A stretch of DNA of 64,000 nucleotides from Peribacillus deserti (GCF_016909175.1 NZ_JAFBFI010000013.1:1-64000), one strand, 5' to 3'. Shown: positions 26,828 through 36,633, counted from the stretch's first letter. Notes: generated from the sequence alone by a model not told the origin. Translations and numbers: made by a program.

Positions 26828-27586
26828 TTAAAAACCGAGCAGATGCTTTAAATCTTTAACATATGTACGGCTGACAGGAACCTTCGAGCCGTCCTTCATC
26901 AGCAAATTATAGGTAGAATTGAACCAGGGTTCGATTTCGGCTATATGGTTTAAGCTTACAAGATAACTCCGATGAACTCTGACCAGCTGCAGTGAACTTA
27001 GTTTTTTTTCAACAGCAGATAAAGTAGCTGGAACCATATATTGGGAATCCACCGTTTTGATAAGTGTCTTTCCTTCAGCTGTAGCAATATAAGCAATTGA
27101 GCTTTTATCTACCAGTACAATCTTGTCATCAGCTGTTACTGCAAGCTTGCCTACTTGAGGTTCTGTTTTTGGTCTCAAGCCTGCAGCTGCTGCTGGCAGT
27201 TCCAATCCACCTATCGTACTTATGGTTTTTATTTTATCAAGGGTTTGCCTGATCCGGTTCTCATCAAACGGCTTTAACACATAATCAACAGCATTTAATT
27301 CAAATGCCTGCAGTGCAAATTCATCATATGCTGTTGCAAAAATAATGGCCGGAGCATGCTCCATTTCTCCAATCTTTTCTGCAGCATCTAGCCCGCTATC
27401 CTCGGAAAGCTCTATATCCAGGAAAACTAGATCCGGTTTTAATTGCTTGATCTGTTCAAGTGCATCAAACATACTGCTTGATTCACCGACAACTTCTACT
27501 TCCCTGGTCCTTAATAAAAGATATCTCAATTCATCTCTTGCCAGCGGTTCATCATCCACTATAAATGCTGTCATCATGATAATCAT
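26828..27586 (-). CDS. LytTR-family response regulator
   Basis: 252 residues. A receiver domain spans about 5-125, with acidic DDE near the N-terminus, the phospho-acceptor Asp in DLVFLDIEL (about 58), and the Lys in YVLKPFDE. A short linker leads to a LytTR DNA-binding domain (about 145-250: VHRSYLVSLNHI, SRTYVKDL). The frame overlaps the end of the sensor kinase gene by 35 nt, implying coupled translation. The exact start among ATG codons at 27586, 27577 and 27574 is uncertain because AAGGAG lies only 3 nt before the first. Its likely target is the CstA-like gene just downstream. Confidence 0.9.
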   Translation of the reverse strand: MIIMMTAFIVDDEPLARDELRYLLLRTREVEVVGESSSMFDALEQIKQLKPDLVFLDIELSEDSGLDAAEKIGEMEHAPAIIFATAYDEFALQAFELNAVDYVLKPFDENRIRQTLDKIKTISTIGGLELPAAAAGLRPKTEPQVGKLAVTADDKIVLVDKSSIAYIATAEGKTLIKTVDSQYMVPATLSAVEKKLSSLQLVRVHRSYLVSLNHIAEIEPWFNSTYNLLMKDGSKVPVSRTYVKDLKHLLGF

Positions 27587-29333
27587 ATGCTCCTTTTTTC
27601 TCTAGAGGAATACTGATAGAGATCGTTGTACCTTTCCCTTCTTTGCTTTTAATTTCAAACAAAGCTTCTTTGTTATATATCCCTGTTAAGCGTTCCCGGA
27701 TATTAACGAGTGCTGTTCCTGTCCCAAGCCTCGATTCAACCGCCTCTTTTCCTAATACATCCAGTTTTTCAGGAGGAATGCCCTTTCCATTATCACTTAC
27801 TGTAATGTTCACAAAGGATTCATCTGAAAAGACCTTCACAGTTACCTTACCCTTGCTGTTGGATCTTGCAAAAGCATGTCTGATGCTGTTTTCAACAAGC
27901 GGCTGAAGTATAAAAGGCGGAACAAAGCTTTTTTCAAGGCCTGGCTCCATTTCAAATATGACTTCATATCTATCTGGAAAGCGAGCCTGTTCTAGCGATA
28001 AATAAGCTTTCACATGCTCCATTTCTTTGTCTAATGGAATTAGAATCTGCCTCGCTCCCTGCAGATTGCTTCTGAAAAATTGGCTCAGCTCTAATAATAA
28101 CTTCCGTGCCTTTTCTGGGTTAGTCCGGCACAAAACAGATATAGTATTAATGGCATTAAATAAAAAATGTGGATGTACCTGTGCCTGGAGGGCTTTTATT
28201 TCTGCATTTTTAAGTAATTTACTCTGCTGTTCTGCTTCAGCAAGCTCCAGCTGTGTCGAAAAAAGATTAGCTAGGCCTTCAGCGAGCTCCTTCTCTCCTT
28301 CGGTAAGATCTCCTGGGTTATTAAAATACAGTTTTAAAGTACCCACCGTTTTATTATGAACCATTAAGGGCAGAACAACGGCTGCTCTTAGCGGACAAGG
28401 CTCATGCCTGCACAGGATTTCTTCGCGGCTCCTCGCCGTAAGCACCCGGCCTTCCCTAAGAACTTTTTTCGTCAATTCTGTAGAAAATCCTTTAGTCGGA
28501 ACATGATGATCAGAAGCCGCCCCCACATGGGCAAGCACACCCTCTGAATCAGTGATGGCTATGGCGTCTGCATCTGTCAGCTGAAGCATAATATCGGCTA
28601 CCTCTCTGCAGGATTCCGGATTTAATCCCTGCCTAAAAAAAGGAAGCGTACGGTCAGCGATGTAAAAGGCCTTGCTTGTCTGAAGAACTTTTGTACGTTC
28701 CTGCTCACGAAATATGAATTGAATGATCAGCATAAATAGAAGCATACCCAGCCCGTTTACAGCAACCATGGGAATACCTATCACCTTAACTAAATCCCAC
28801 GCTAGTTCAAACGGGCGTGTTACCAGCAGTATAATGCCCATTTGTGTTACTTCCATCAACATGCCGATTCCTACAGCAAAGGTTGGTGTAATAGGTGTTT
28901 TCTTTCTTCGAATCATGCCGAACCATCCAGCAGCTCCTCCAGCTAATATGGCTGAAATGGCACAAGCTGCGGCTGTGAATCCTCCAAGAAAAAAACGATG
29001 CACTCCTGCAATCAAGCCTATACCCAATCCGACAAGAGGACCTCCAAGAAGTGATCCTATAGCAATCCCCATAATTCGGGTATTAGCAATGGCACTGTCC
29101 GGCTCAATTCCGATCAGCCAGCTATTTTCCGCGGCAGAATTTGCATGTATTTGTATGCCTGTATAATTGCTGATCACCCCAAACAATCCAAAAAGGGCAA
29201 TCAGCATTAATTTTTCTGCAGCACCTTGATCCTTATGAATGATCCGCCGGAAGGATTTACTTTGTGAAAGAAGGAACACCACAATTAAGATCACTCCAAC
29301 CCGCTCAATCATCAATGGAATAAGATTTATCAT
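27552..29333 (-). CDS. LytS-like sensor histidine kinase
   Basis: 593 residues. The N-terminal 5TM-LYT membrane sensor (about 1-205) includes NTRIMGIAIGSLLGGPLVGLGIGLIAG. A GAF domain follows (about 230-355). The His-kinase box HPHFLFNAINTISVL has its phospho-acceptor His near residue 386, followed by an HATPase domain with NSIRHAF, DNGKGIP and GTGTALVNIRERL. LytS/BtsS-type kinases sense extracellular pyruvate or related cues. Position directly upstream of a LytTR regulator and a CstA-family carrier mirrors BtsSR/BtsT logic. The overlap with the regulator gene supports an operon. Confidence 0.92.
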   Translation of the reverse strand: MINLIPLMIERVGVILIVVFLLSQSKSFRRIIHKDQGAAEKLMLIALFGLFGVISNYTGIQIHANSAAENSWLIGIEPDSAIANTRIMGIAIGSLLGGPLVGLGIGLIAGVHRFFLGGFTAAACAISAILAGGAAGWFGMIRRKKTPITPTFAVGIGMLMEVTQMGIILLVTRPFELAWDLVKVIGIPMVAVNGLGMLLFMLIIQFIFREQERTKVLQTSKAFYIADRTLPFFRQGLNPESCREVADIMLQLTDADAIAITDSEGVLAHVGAASDHHVPTKGFSTELTKKVLREGRVLTARSREEILCRHEPCPLRAAVVLPLMVHNKTVGTLKLYFNNPGDLTEGEKELAEGLANLFSTQLELAEAEQQSKLLKNAEIKALQAQVHPHFLFNAINTISVLCRTNPEKARKLLLELSQFFRSNLQGARQILIPLDKEMEHVKAYLSLEQARFPDRYEVIFEMEPGLEKSFVPPFILQPLVENSIRHAFARSNSKGKVTVKVFSDESFVNITVSDNGKGIPPEKLDVLGKEAVESRLGTGTALVNIRERLTGIYNKEALFEIKSKEGKGTTISISIPLEKKGAYDYHDDSIYSG

Positions 29334-29441
29334 TGTTCTTCACCTTCAAGCTCATTAGTTATTACATCTTACAACACACGGTCCTTCATGTCGAATAGAG
29401 TAAGGAGAAGGACTAATGATTCTCGGATTGCACTCAACCAT

Positions 29442-29480
29442 AAAAAAAGCCAGAATCCATGAAATGGATCCCGGCTATAT
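29442..29480 (-). terminator. Terminator of the YpfJ-like gene
   Basis: AGCCAGAATCCAT (29448-29460) pairs with ATGGATCCCGGCT (29464-29476) with two mismatches, followed by seven T on the minus strand. Confidence 0.85.
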
Positions 29481-29517
29481 AAAAAAAAATTAAGTTGTCT
29501 GCGCTCTTAAGACTCCC

Positions 29518-30366
29518 TTACAGACTGCCTGCCTTAAAGGTATCTCCTCCTTCTATGGTGCCGGATTCAAATCCCTTATAAAACCAGCGCTTCCTCTGCT
29601 CAGACGTACCGTGTGTAAAGCTTTCAGGAACTACATGTCCTTGAGCTTTTTTCTGAATGGTATCATCACCGACAGCGCTTGCTGCATTTAAGGCTTCTTC
29701 AAGATCGCCCTCTTCCAGCAGATCCATTCCCTGGGCATGATGTGCCCACACGCCAGCCAGGTAATCAGCCTGTAATTCAAAGCGGACTTGATATTTATTG
29801 TACTCTGTCTGGCTAAGTCTTTGACGCAGAGGTTCGAGCTTATCTGTGGTTCCTAAAAGGGTTTGGACATGATGTCCGACTTCATGGGCAATTACATAAG
29901 CCATTGCGAAGTCGCCTGGAGCCTGGAATTTTTGCTGAAGTTCGTCATAAAAACTGAGATCAATATAGAGCTTTTGATCGCCAGGACAGTAAAAGGGCCC
30001 CACCGAGGAACCGGCTGTTCCGCATGCGGACTGAACACTGTCTGTATATAGGACCAGGGTCGGCTCTTTATATTGTAAACCTTCCTTCCTGAATTGTTCT
30101 GACCAGACTTCCTCCGTATCTGCCAGTACCACTGATACAAAGTCGGCGAGCTCCTTCTCCCGCTCGGATTCTTCGTAAGGTGCACCCGAATTTGAACCTG
30201 GATCTGTCATGTTCATATTGTTCAAAAGATCGCCTGGATTGCCTCCCATAAGAGTTATTATCAGTACAAGGATGATCCCGCCGATTCCGCCTCCCATGAT
30301 TGTTTTACCGCCCATGCCTCTTCGGTCCTCGACGTTCGCGCTTCCTCTTCTGCCCTTCCATTGCAT
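29518..30366 (-). CDS. YpfJ-family neutral zinc metallopeptidase
   Basis: 282 residues. A basic N-terminus (QWKGRRGSANVEDRRG) precedes one membrane helix (about 20-45) and an extracytoplasmic domain. HEVGHH (about 161-166) is the zinc-binding HExxH, with a downstream ELQADYLAGVWAHHA segment supplying the third ligand. Also typical of the YpfJ/DUF2342-like zinc peptidase family are ACGTAGSSVGPFYCPGDQKLYIDLSFY and the C-terminal GTSEQRKRWFYKGFESG. The ATG at 30366 is preferred because GGGGAGGAAATAC precedes it. No physiological role is known for this family. Confidence 0.88.
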   Translation of the reverse strand: MQWKGRRGSANVEDRRGMGGKTIMGGGIGGIILVLIITLMGGNPGDLLNNMNMTDPGSNSGAPYEESEREKELADFVSVVLADTEEVWSEQFRKEGLQYKEPTLVLYTDSVQSACGTAGSSVGPFYCPGDQKLYIDLSFYDELQQKFQAPGDFAMAYVIAHEVGHHVQTLLGTTDKLEPLRQRLSQTEYNKYQVRFELQADYLAGVWAHHAQGMDLLEEGDLEEALNAASAVGDDTIQKKAQGHVVPESFTHGTSEQRKRWFYKGFESGTIEGGDTFKAGSL

Positions 30367-30603
30367 TGTATTTCCTCCCCTATTCAATTTTGGAGTTATT
30401 AACAAAATATAATTTACTATTGTGTTATACCCGGGATGAGCTATTTCTAAAGCTTTAACAGCCGTTCATTTAATTTCCAATTCTTTTGACCGGGCGTCAG
30501 TTTTCTTTTTAGAGGGGGAGGTTAGTACTGATCCGTACTTCTAACTCATATCCGGACTGGCCCAATTAAAGTAAAGGTTGAATAGTTGTAATAACTGCTG
30601 CCA

Positions 30604-30634
30604 TGTAAAAAACCCAGTCTAATAGACTGGGCCG
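30604..30634 (-). terminator. Terminator of galM
   Basis: CCCAGTCTA pairs perfectly with TAGACTGGG, followed by six T on the minus strand. Confidence 0.9.
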
Positions 30635-30644
30635 CATTTAATTA

Positions 30645-31691
30645 TTAATTGAAGGAAAATTTATATACCGTTTCAGATGTATATACTTCATCCTTTTCTA
30701 AAATAGCGGACGGAAATTGCGGATGATTTAGGGAATCTGGGAAACCTTGTGTTTCTAAGCATATTCCTAAATACTCCCTTGAGGCAGTTCCGCGAATAGA
30801 GAACCCGGCTTCTAATTGATTGCTTGTGTATAGAACAACTCCAGGTTCAGTAGTCTCAATAATAAGTTTACGCCCGCTCTCTTTATCATACAAGTGAATT
30901 TCGTTGTTTTGATGTTCATCTAATAAAAATGGGTGATCGTAACCATTTCCAGCCAGGATATTTTGAGGATGAGCTGACTCTGTTCCATCCTTAATTTTTC
31001 TTCCGGATCTAAAATCAAATGGAGTAGAATCTACAGAAAGGATCTCGCCTGTCGGAATTAGTTCTTTATCAAGCTCAAGAAAACGGCTGCTCTTTAGCGT
31101 CAGAGTATGATTTAGAATGTCCTCTTTTAGATTGCCGCTCAAATTAAAATACGTATGGTTGGTAACATTCAGGACGGTTTTTTGATCACTGACTCCTTCG
31201 TATGAAACCTTGAATTCGTTTTGGTTATTAAGCTCGTACACGACCTTCATATTCAGATTTCCTGGGTATCCTTCTTCTCCATCCTTGCTAAGATACTTGA
31301 ATTCTAAACTGATAGATTCCTTTTCTTCCTTTACATCTGCTTTCCATATTACTTTATCAAAACCCTGCAATCCTCCATGAAGATGATGTCCGTTATTGTT
31401 CTTCTCCAAATGGTACGTAGTCCCATCCAACGTAAACTCAGCATTTGCAATCCTGCCAGCATGCCGGCCTACCACAGCACCAAAATAAGGGGAGTGCTGC
31501 TGATATTCTTCAAGTGTATCAAACCCTAACACTACATTTTCAAAGCTTCCGTTCCGTTCTGGAACTATAATCTTCGTAATAATGCAGCCATAATCAATAG
31601 CAGTTACCTCCATGCCCTGATCATTTACCAGAGTATAGGCTGTAACCGTCTGGCCGTTTTGTTCTGCAAATTTCTCCTTTAATACTCTCAT
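30645..31691 (-). CDS. galM: Aldose 1-epimerase
   Basis: A 348-residue galactose mutarotase-type beta-sandwich enzyme that interconverts alpha and beta anomers of free aldoses. NNNGHHLHGG (about 95-104) holds one catalytic His. NVTNHTYFNLSG (about 175-186) holds the second, and GYDHPFLLD follows. Catalytic Glu lies in CLETQGFPDSLNHPQFPSA near the C-terminus. The gene follows the sugar ABC operon after a terminator and 230 bp, so it may have its own promoter, but it fits the same sugar pathway. Confidence 0.93.
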   Translation of the reverse strand: MRVLKEKFAEQNGQTVTAYTLVNDQGMEVTAIDYGCIITKIIVPERNGSFENVVLGFDTLEEYQQHSPYFGAVVGRHAGRIANAEFTLDGTTYHLEKNNNGHHLHGGLQGFDKVIWKADVKEEKESISLEFKYLSKDGEEGYPGNLNMKVVYELNNQNEFKVSYEGVSDQKTVLNVTNHTYFNLSGNLKEDILNHTLTLKSSRFLELDKELIPTGEILSVDSTPFDFRSGRKIKDGTESAHPQNILAGNGYDHPFLLDEHQNNEIHLYDKESGRKLIIETTEPGVVLYTSNQLEAGFSIRGTASREYLGICLETQGFPDSLNHPQFPSAILEKDEVYTSETVYKFSFN

Positions 31692-31890
31692 TTTTTTTGG
31701 ACTCCAATCAAAGTAAATTCTTTCAGACTATATATTCTCTTTTTAACACAGATATAATCCTCAAGTTCTTCAATACGATCTTAGAACATGTTATATGATT
31801 CCTAGTATACACTTTATGAAAGCGGTTTTCTCTTTTAAATCACTTTATGGGAATCTAGTTAAATCTCAGCTAAAATCATCTCTTATACTC

Positions 31891-31922
31891 AAAAAAGTCT
31901 CTCCTTCAATGAAGGAAAGACT
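31891..31922 (-). terminator. Terminator at the end of the sugar ABC operon
   Basis: AGTCTCTCCTTC pairs with GAAGGAAAGACT (one mismatch, 3-nt loop), followed by six T on the minus strand. The stem overlaps the oxidoreductase stop codon. Confidence 0.85.
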
Positions 31923-32956
31923 TAAATCGTCACTACTCGATTTATTTCTGCTGCTTCTAAAATCCCAATGATAACTTTCAGCGATGCCAGCGCATCCTCT
32001 CCTGACACAACAGGATCTTTGTTAAAGAGGATACAATCAATAAATGCGTCAATTACTCCACTATTTGTCTGGTGATCATTCGTCTGTATGCTTTCTAGCA
32101 TATAATTCTCTTTCTCACCATTGTTAAAAATCACTTGAAGCTGGTATTCTTCGCTATGATATACTTTCAAGATGCCTTTTTCGCAATAAATGATGGTGCT
32201 ATTATCTTCTTCTCCATAATATGTCCAGGAAAAAGAAGCTGTCCCTAAACGTCCTTGTTTTGTCTTTAAAGTGCAGACGATGTTATCACAAACTTCTATA
32301 GGATGACCTTTTTCATCCACTTTGTCTAGTGCGCCTTGAAATGCACTGACCTGCTCAATGTTATCATTTAATAAGTAATGTAATAGATCAATTTTATGTA
32401 TACCCAGATCACCAGCAACACCAAATCGGGAGCGGTCTTTTTTAAAAAACCAGGTGGAGTTTGATTTATTAACACCCCAATGTTCCGGTCCCTTGTGTCC
32501 AAAAGTGGTTTTGAATGTAAGAACTTTACCGAGAGCTCCGCTATCAATCATCTCTTTTGCCTTTTGGTGGGTACGGGTGAAACGTTGATTATGATCTACC
32601 ATTAGAACTTTCCCGGATTTCTTTTGAGCTTCGATTATTTCTTTTGCATCTTCTATTGTTAGAGAAATCGGCTTTTCACATAACACATGCTTACCGTTAA
32701 GTAATGCTTGGGTGGAAAATATGTGATGATATTCGTTGGATGAGCAATCACTGACGATTTGGATTGAAGGATCATCTAATAAATCTTCTACAGAAAGTGC
32801 CACAGTACCGCCAAACATTTCTGCCAGCGCTTCGGCCCGCTCGGGGTTTCGGTCATAGAAAACAATATCGTCCACATATGGGTTGACTTTATATTCAGGC
32901 GCATGACGAAATTTTGTTATGGAACCACATCCAATAATCCCTGCTTTTAATCCCAA
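31922..32956 (-). CDS. Gfo/Idh/MocA oxidoreductase in a sugar transport operon
   Basis: 344 residues. The N-terminal Rossmann motif is GIIGCGSITKFRHAPEY, and VLCEKPISLT (about 92-101) carries the EKP motif. GDLGIHKIDLLHYLL (about 180-194) contains the DxxxHxxD catalytic signature of inositol and sugar dehydrogenases. It begins 12 bp downstream of the permease gene, so it is the last gene of the ABC operon and probably oxidises the imported sugar or a derivative. Substrate unknown. It is not a close copy of the family members at 112 and 53894. Confidence 0.88.
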   Translation of the reverse strand: MGLKAGIIGCGSITKFRHAPEYKVNPYVDDIVFYDRNPERAEALAEMFGGTVALSVEDLLDDPSIQIVSDCSSNEYHHIFSTQALLNGKHVLCEKPISLTIEDAKEIIEAQKKSGKVLMVDHNQRFTRTHQKAKEMIDSGALGKVLTFKTTFGHKGPEHWGVNKSNSTWFFKKDRSRFGVAGDLGIHKIDLLHYLLNDNIEQVSAFQGALDKVDEKGHPIEVCDNIVCTLKTKQGRLGTASFSWTYYGEEDNSTIIYCEKGILKVYHSEEYQLQVIFNNGEKENYMLESIQTNDHQTNSGVIDAFIDCILFNKDPVVSGEDALASLKVIIGILEAAEINRVVTI

Positions 32957-32968
32957 ATGACTGTCCTC

Positions 32969-33943
32969 CTATTCTCTTTTTTGGAATAACACGGCAACGA
33001 TAATAATGGACCCTTTTACAAATCCTTGTAGATGAGGTGAAACGTTCATTAAATTCATCATGTTATTCAAAATACCGAGAATCAGCACACCAAAGAATGT
33101 TCCGATAATTTTGCCGCGGCCGCCTGTCATTCTTGTGCCGCCAATTATAACGGCTGCAATTGCATCTAATTCATATTGAACACCAGAGCTCGAAGAGGAG
33201 ATTGAATTAAGCCGGGATGTTTCAATAATCGCTGCCACACTTACTAATAAACCTACCAGGCTATAGACCCCCAGCTTGACACGGTCCACACGAATAGCGG
33301 ATAAAAGCGCTGCCTTTTCATTGCTTCCAAGCGCATACACATATCTCCCAAAGCGTGTTTTATGCATGAGGACATAAACAAGGACTGTCATGATCAAGAA
33401 AATAATGATCGGGTAATCAATCAGCCATAAATCACTGTTAGCAATTGCGGTGAAACCTGATACTTCTCCTGATACACTGCCTCCTTCGGCAATATATAAT
33501 GCAATTGAGCGTGCTCCCGCCATCATGCCTAAAGTAGCAATGAACGATGCAATCCTGCCTTTTGCAACCATTAATCCATTTAAGAAACCTGCTGCAGATC
33601 CCACGAATAATGCTGTTAAAATGGCAACAAGAATACTCCCGGAAGCATTTAACGCTAACACCGTTATAACACCGACTAATACGAGGACAGACCCTACCGA
33701 TAAATCAATTCCGCCTGAAAGCATAACAACAGTCATCCCTAAGGCAACAATCCCAATTATCGAAACCTGCATTAATATATTCAGCTGATTATTGATATCA
33801 AGGAATCTAGGACTCATAATCGAAGCTGCGATAAAGATAATTAAGAAGGCAATGATTACGCTGTATTCTGACCACAGCCAGGAGAGGCGGGTTTTTGTAT
33901 TTGAAGTTTGCTGATTATATTCTTTTAATTGTAAATTAGCCAA
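32969..33943 (-). CDS. Ribose-type ABC transporter permease
   Basis: A 324-residue RbsC-family permease with about ten helices. GIVALGMTVVMLSGGIDLSVGSVLVLVG (split between two helices) and AVIIGGTRMTGGRGKIIGTFFGVLILGILNN are the family signatures; the latter is the loop that contacts the ATPase. I prefer a TTG start at 33943, 9 nt after GGGAGG, over an upstream ATG at 33976. It overlaps the end of the ATPase gene by 8 nt (TTGGCTAA), implying translational coupling. Confidence 0.85.
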   Translation of the reverse strand: MANLQLKEYNQQTSNTKTRLSWLWSEYSVIIAFLIIFIAASIMSPRFLDINNQLNILMQVSIIGIVALGMTVVMLSGGIDLSVGSVLVLVGVITVLALNASGSILVAILTALFVGSAAGFLNGLMVAKGRIASFIATLGMMAGARSIALYIAEGGSVSGEVSGFTAIANSDLWLIDYPIIIFLIMTVLVYVLMHKTRFGRYVYALGSNEKAALLSAIRVDRVKLGVYSLVGLLVSVAAIIETSRLNSISSSSSGVQYELDAIAAVIIGGTRMTGGRGKIIGTFFGVLILGILNNMMNLMNVSPHLQGFVKGSIIIVAVLFQKRE

Positions 33944-35450
33944 TTTTTTCGGCCTCCCTTTTTGAGCCAGTTGCATAACTCATAATTTCGTCTTCCGTTG
34001 CTTCCTCTCCCTTTAACCGGGCTGTTATTTCCCCTTGGTACATAACATAAATATTGTGGCAGACCTTTAGAACTTCCGGAGCTTCAGAAGATAGAATAAT
34101 AATGGCTTTTCCCTGCTCAACCAGTTCGTTTATATGGTGGTAGATCTCCTGCTTTGCTCCAACATCAATTCCCTGTGTAGGATTATCAAAAATAATGATA
34201 TCTGGATTAACTTCCAGCCATTTTGCAATAATCACCTTCTGCTGATTGCCTCCGCTTAGCTTGTCGATTGTAATTCGGGGATTGTGTACTTTTATATTTA
34301 GTTTTTCTTTATAATATTGAAATTTTTGATGTTCCGCTTTCTCCTGGATCAAGCCGGTCTTTTCAAAGTTCCGCATTGAAGCTAAGCTCATATTATGTAC
34401 GACGCTTAAATCTTTAATAATACCATTTTCTTTTCGATCCTTTGGAACGAGACCTATTCCTGCTTTTATGGCTTTACTGGGATGATCTATTTTGACCAGC
34501 TGATTATTTATTTTTACTTTGCCGGTATACTTTTTTCGATAACCAAACAAGCTTTCAAAGAGTTCTGTCCGGCCGTCTCCGGCTAAACCGGTAAAGCCTA
34601 GAATTTCACCTTTTCGTAATGTGAAATTTATATTATTAAATAGTCCTTCACTTGTTAAATTGCTAACTTCAAGCAGCACTGGTCCTAGCGAATGATCATG
34701 CATGAACCGATCTTCTGAAATAGATTTTCCAACCATCAGTCTGGTAATGGTCTCCAAATTTTCATCTTTCATAGATCCGGTCCCCACAACTTCCCCATCA
34801 CGGAGAACGGTATACCGATCACAAACTTCCTTGATCTCTTTTAGTTTATGGGAAATATAAATGATTGAAACTCCCGATTTTTTTAGATTTTTCATTAACT
34901 TGAATAGACGCTTAACCTCGTGTTCCGCCAGTGACGAAGTTGGCTCGTCCATAATGATCAGCGAAGATTTATGCAGCAAGGCCTTGGCAATTTCTATTAA
35001 TTGTTTATAGGAAGTATCCAGATTCCGTACATATTCTTTTGGATTAATGCTGACTCCAAGCTGAGACAGGACATTGCTTGTCTGCCTGCACATTTCTTCC
35101 ACTTTTAAAAACCCTATTTTATTCTTGAGTTCTGCTCCTAAAAACATATTTTCATAGACTCTCAAATCAGACACTACATTAAGTTCCTGGTGTATAAAGC
35201 TGATGCCCTGATCCTGAGAAACTCGTGGATTATTCATTTTAACTTCTTTTCCGTTCATCATAATAAATCCATTATCCGGCTGGTGAACACCGCCTAAGAT
35301 ATTCATCAAGGTGGATTTCCCCGCTCCATTCTCACCAAGCAAAGCATGGATTTCACCCTTCTGTACCTTCAAAGTTACGCTTTTTAAGACCGGTACACCG
35401 TTGAACGATTTTTCTATATTGCTCATGGTTACAAAAGGATTCACAGACAT
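33936..35450 (-). CDS. Ribose-type ABC transporter ATPase (two-domain)
   Basis: 504 residues, RbsA/MglA type. The first nucleotide-binding domain has Walker A GENGAGKST (about 39-47) and Walker B LIIMDEPTSSL. The second has the degenerate loop GLAGDGRTE (about 293), signature LSGGNQQKV and IIFDNPTQGIDVGAK. Two fused ATPase domains are typical of carbohydrate uptake transporter class 2. The ATG at 35450 follows ATAGGAGGGATAAATGAT; the frame open to 35525 lacks a ribosome binding site. It lies between the binding protein and permease genes. Confidence 0.9.
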   Translation of the reverse strand: MSVNPFVTMSNIEKSFNGVPVLKSVTLKVQKGEIHALLGENGAGKSTLMNILGGVHQPDNGFIMMNGKEVKMNNPRVSQDQGISFIHQELNVVSDLRVYENMFLGAELKNKIGFLKVEEMCRQTSNVLSQLGVSINPKEYVRNLDTSYKQLIEIAKALLHKSSLIIMDEPTSSLAEHEVKRLFKLMKNLKKSGVSIIYISHKLKEIKEVCDRYTVLRDGEVVGTGSMKDENLETITRLMVGKSISEDRFMHDHSLGPVLLEVSNLTSEGLFNNINFTLRKGEILGFTGLAGDGRTELFESLFGYRKKYTGKVKINNQLVKIDHPSKAIKAGIGLVPKDRKENGIIKDLSVVHNMSLASMRNFEKTGLIQEKAEHQKFQYYKEKLNIKVHNPRITIDKLSGGNQQKVIIAKWLEVNPDIIIFDNPTQGIDVGAKQEIYHHINELVEQGKAIIILSSEAPEVLKVCHNIYVMYQGEITARLKGEEATEDEIMSYATGSKREAEKIG

Positions 35451-35535
35451 ATCATTTATCCCTCCTTTATAGGAAAAGAGGAAATACCATAGCTGTTTGC
35501 AGCAAGTATAGTATTTCCCGGCCATTATTTAGAAT

Positions 35536-36510
35536 TTAGAATTTAGATTCAGGATCATAGTGATCATCAACGTTATCTTTTGTTACCTGTGTGGCTTCTT
35601 TTACCACCATTTTTTCTTCGGATTTGGAACCTTTAGCGATCTCTGCAGCAATTTTCACTGCATCTTTAACCATGGTTGGCGAGTATAAAAATGTAGCCTT
35701 AATTAAGCCATCTTCTTTCATATTCTCAAATACTGCCTTGCCTCCGCCTGCACCCGTAATAAATTTAATATCTGTACGGCCAGCTTCTTTTATAGCCTGC
35801 AGCACGCCTAGTGCCATGCCGTCATCTTGGGTGAAAACAGCATCAATGTGAGAATTAGCCTGCAAAATATTTTGCATAACTTCTAAAGATTTTTCAGTAG
35901 AGAAATCACCGCTTTGAGAGGCGATCACTTCAATGCCGTCAGAGCTTTCCATTGCTTCTTTAAACCCTTTTCCACGCTGTTCAGTAACTGAGCTCGGCGG
36001 TCCTGTGATTTCGACTACCTTTCCTTTTCCATTTAACTTTTCAATAAAATATTTTCCAGCGTTTACGCCAATACCCTCGTTGTCACCTTTAACAACAACA
36101 GTAGCTGCATCATTTTCTAGTTCACGGTCAACAATGACTAAAGGAATGCCGGCATCTTTAATTTTTTGGCCTACTGGAGTAAGTGCAGCGGACTCGATTG
36201 GTAGCATAACGATGACATCAACATCCTGCGAGATTAAATCATCGATGTCATTTGCCTGTTTGTTGGGATCCGTGGCATTTGTAAGCACATAATTAATACC
36301 ATCACTTTTCTTTAAGTCTTTGGCCTGCTTCTCAGCACTATCAATTAATGCACCCATCCAACCATGTGTTGCAGATGGAAGAGAGATACCGATTTTTAGT
36401 TTATCGTCTCCCTTGCCGCCATCACCACTGCCTTTACTGCTGCTGCAAGCAGCCAAACTGAATACTGTCATCACACACATACATAACACTAATAATTTCT
36501 TCAAAACCAT
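35536..36510 (-). CDS. Sugar-binding lipoprotein of the ABC transporter
   Basis: A 324-residue periplasmic-binding-protein-like lipoprotein. The lipobox LAAC places the lipid-modified Cys at residue 22. The mature part begins KIGISLPSATHGW and has the RbsB fold, with conserved TEQRGKGF and VFTQDDGMALGVLQAI segments. The ribose/galactose-type cleft residues cannot be assigned by eye, so the ligand stays open (pentose, inositol or hexose). It is the first gene of the operon, and a TGTAATCGCTTTC element lies just upstream. Confidence 0.9.
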   Translation of the reverse strand: MVLKKLLVLCMCVMTVFSLAACSSSKGSGDGGKGDDKLKIGISLPSATHGWMGALIDSAEKQAKDLKKSDGINYVLTNATDPNKQANDIDDLISQDVDVIVMLPIESAALTPVGQKIKDAGIPLVIVDRELENDAATVVVKGDNEGIGVNAGKYFIEKLNGKGKVVEITGPPSSVTEQRGKGFKEAMESSDGIEVIASQSGDFSTEKSLEVMQNILQANSHIDAVFTQDDGMALGVLQAIKEAGRTDIKFITGAGGGKAVFENMKEDGLIKATFLYSPTMVKDAVKIAAEIAKGSKSEEKMVVKEATQVTKDNVDDHYDPESKF

Positions 36511-36544
36511 TCCCCCCTTAACTTTTAAAAAAAGCTCCCCTTAT

Positions 36545-36566
36545 ATGTAATCGCTTTCTTTCACAT
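36545..36566. promoter_or_regulatory. Candidate LacI/CcpA-type operator before the sugar ABC operon
   Basis: ATGTAATCG (36545-36553) repeats the half-site of the palindromes upstream of the regulator gene. TGTAATCGCTTTCT also matches the cre consensus except at the last base. It is about 35 bp upstream of the binding-protein start. Confidence 0.5.
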
Positions 36567-36633
36567 CTAAGGCCAGCGTTCTATCATTAAAAGTGTTCAA
36601 TAACAGAACGCTAATCTTAGCTGTGATTTAATC

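Noticed and set aside
31815-31830. cre site before galM
   Set aside because: GAAAGCGGTTTTCT departs from the consensus at the terminal positions in both orientations.
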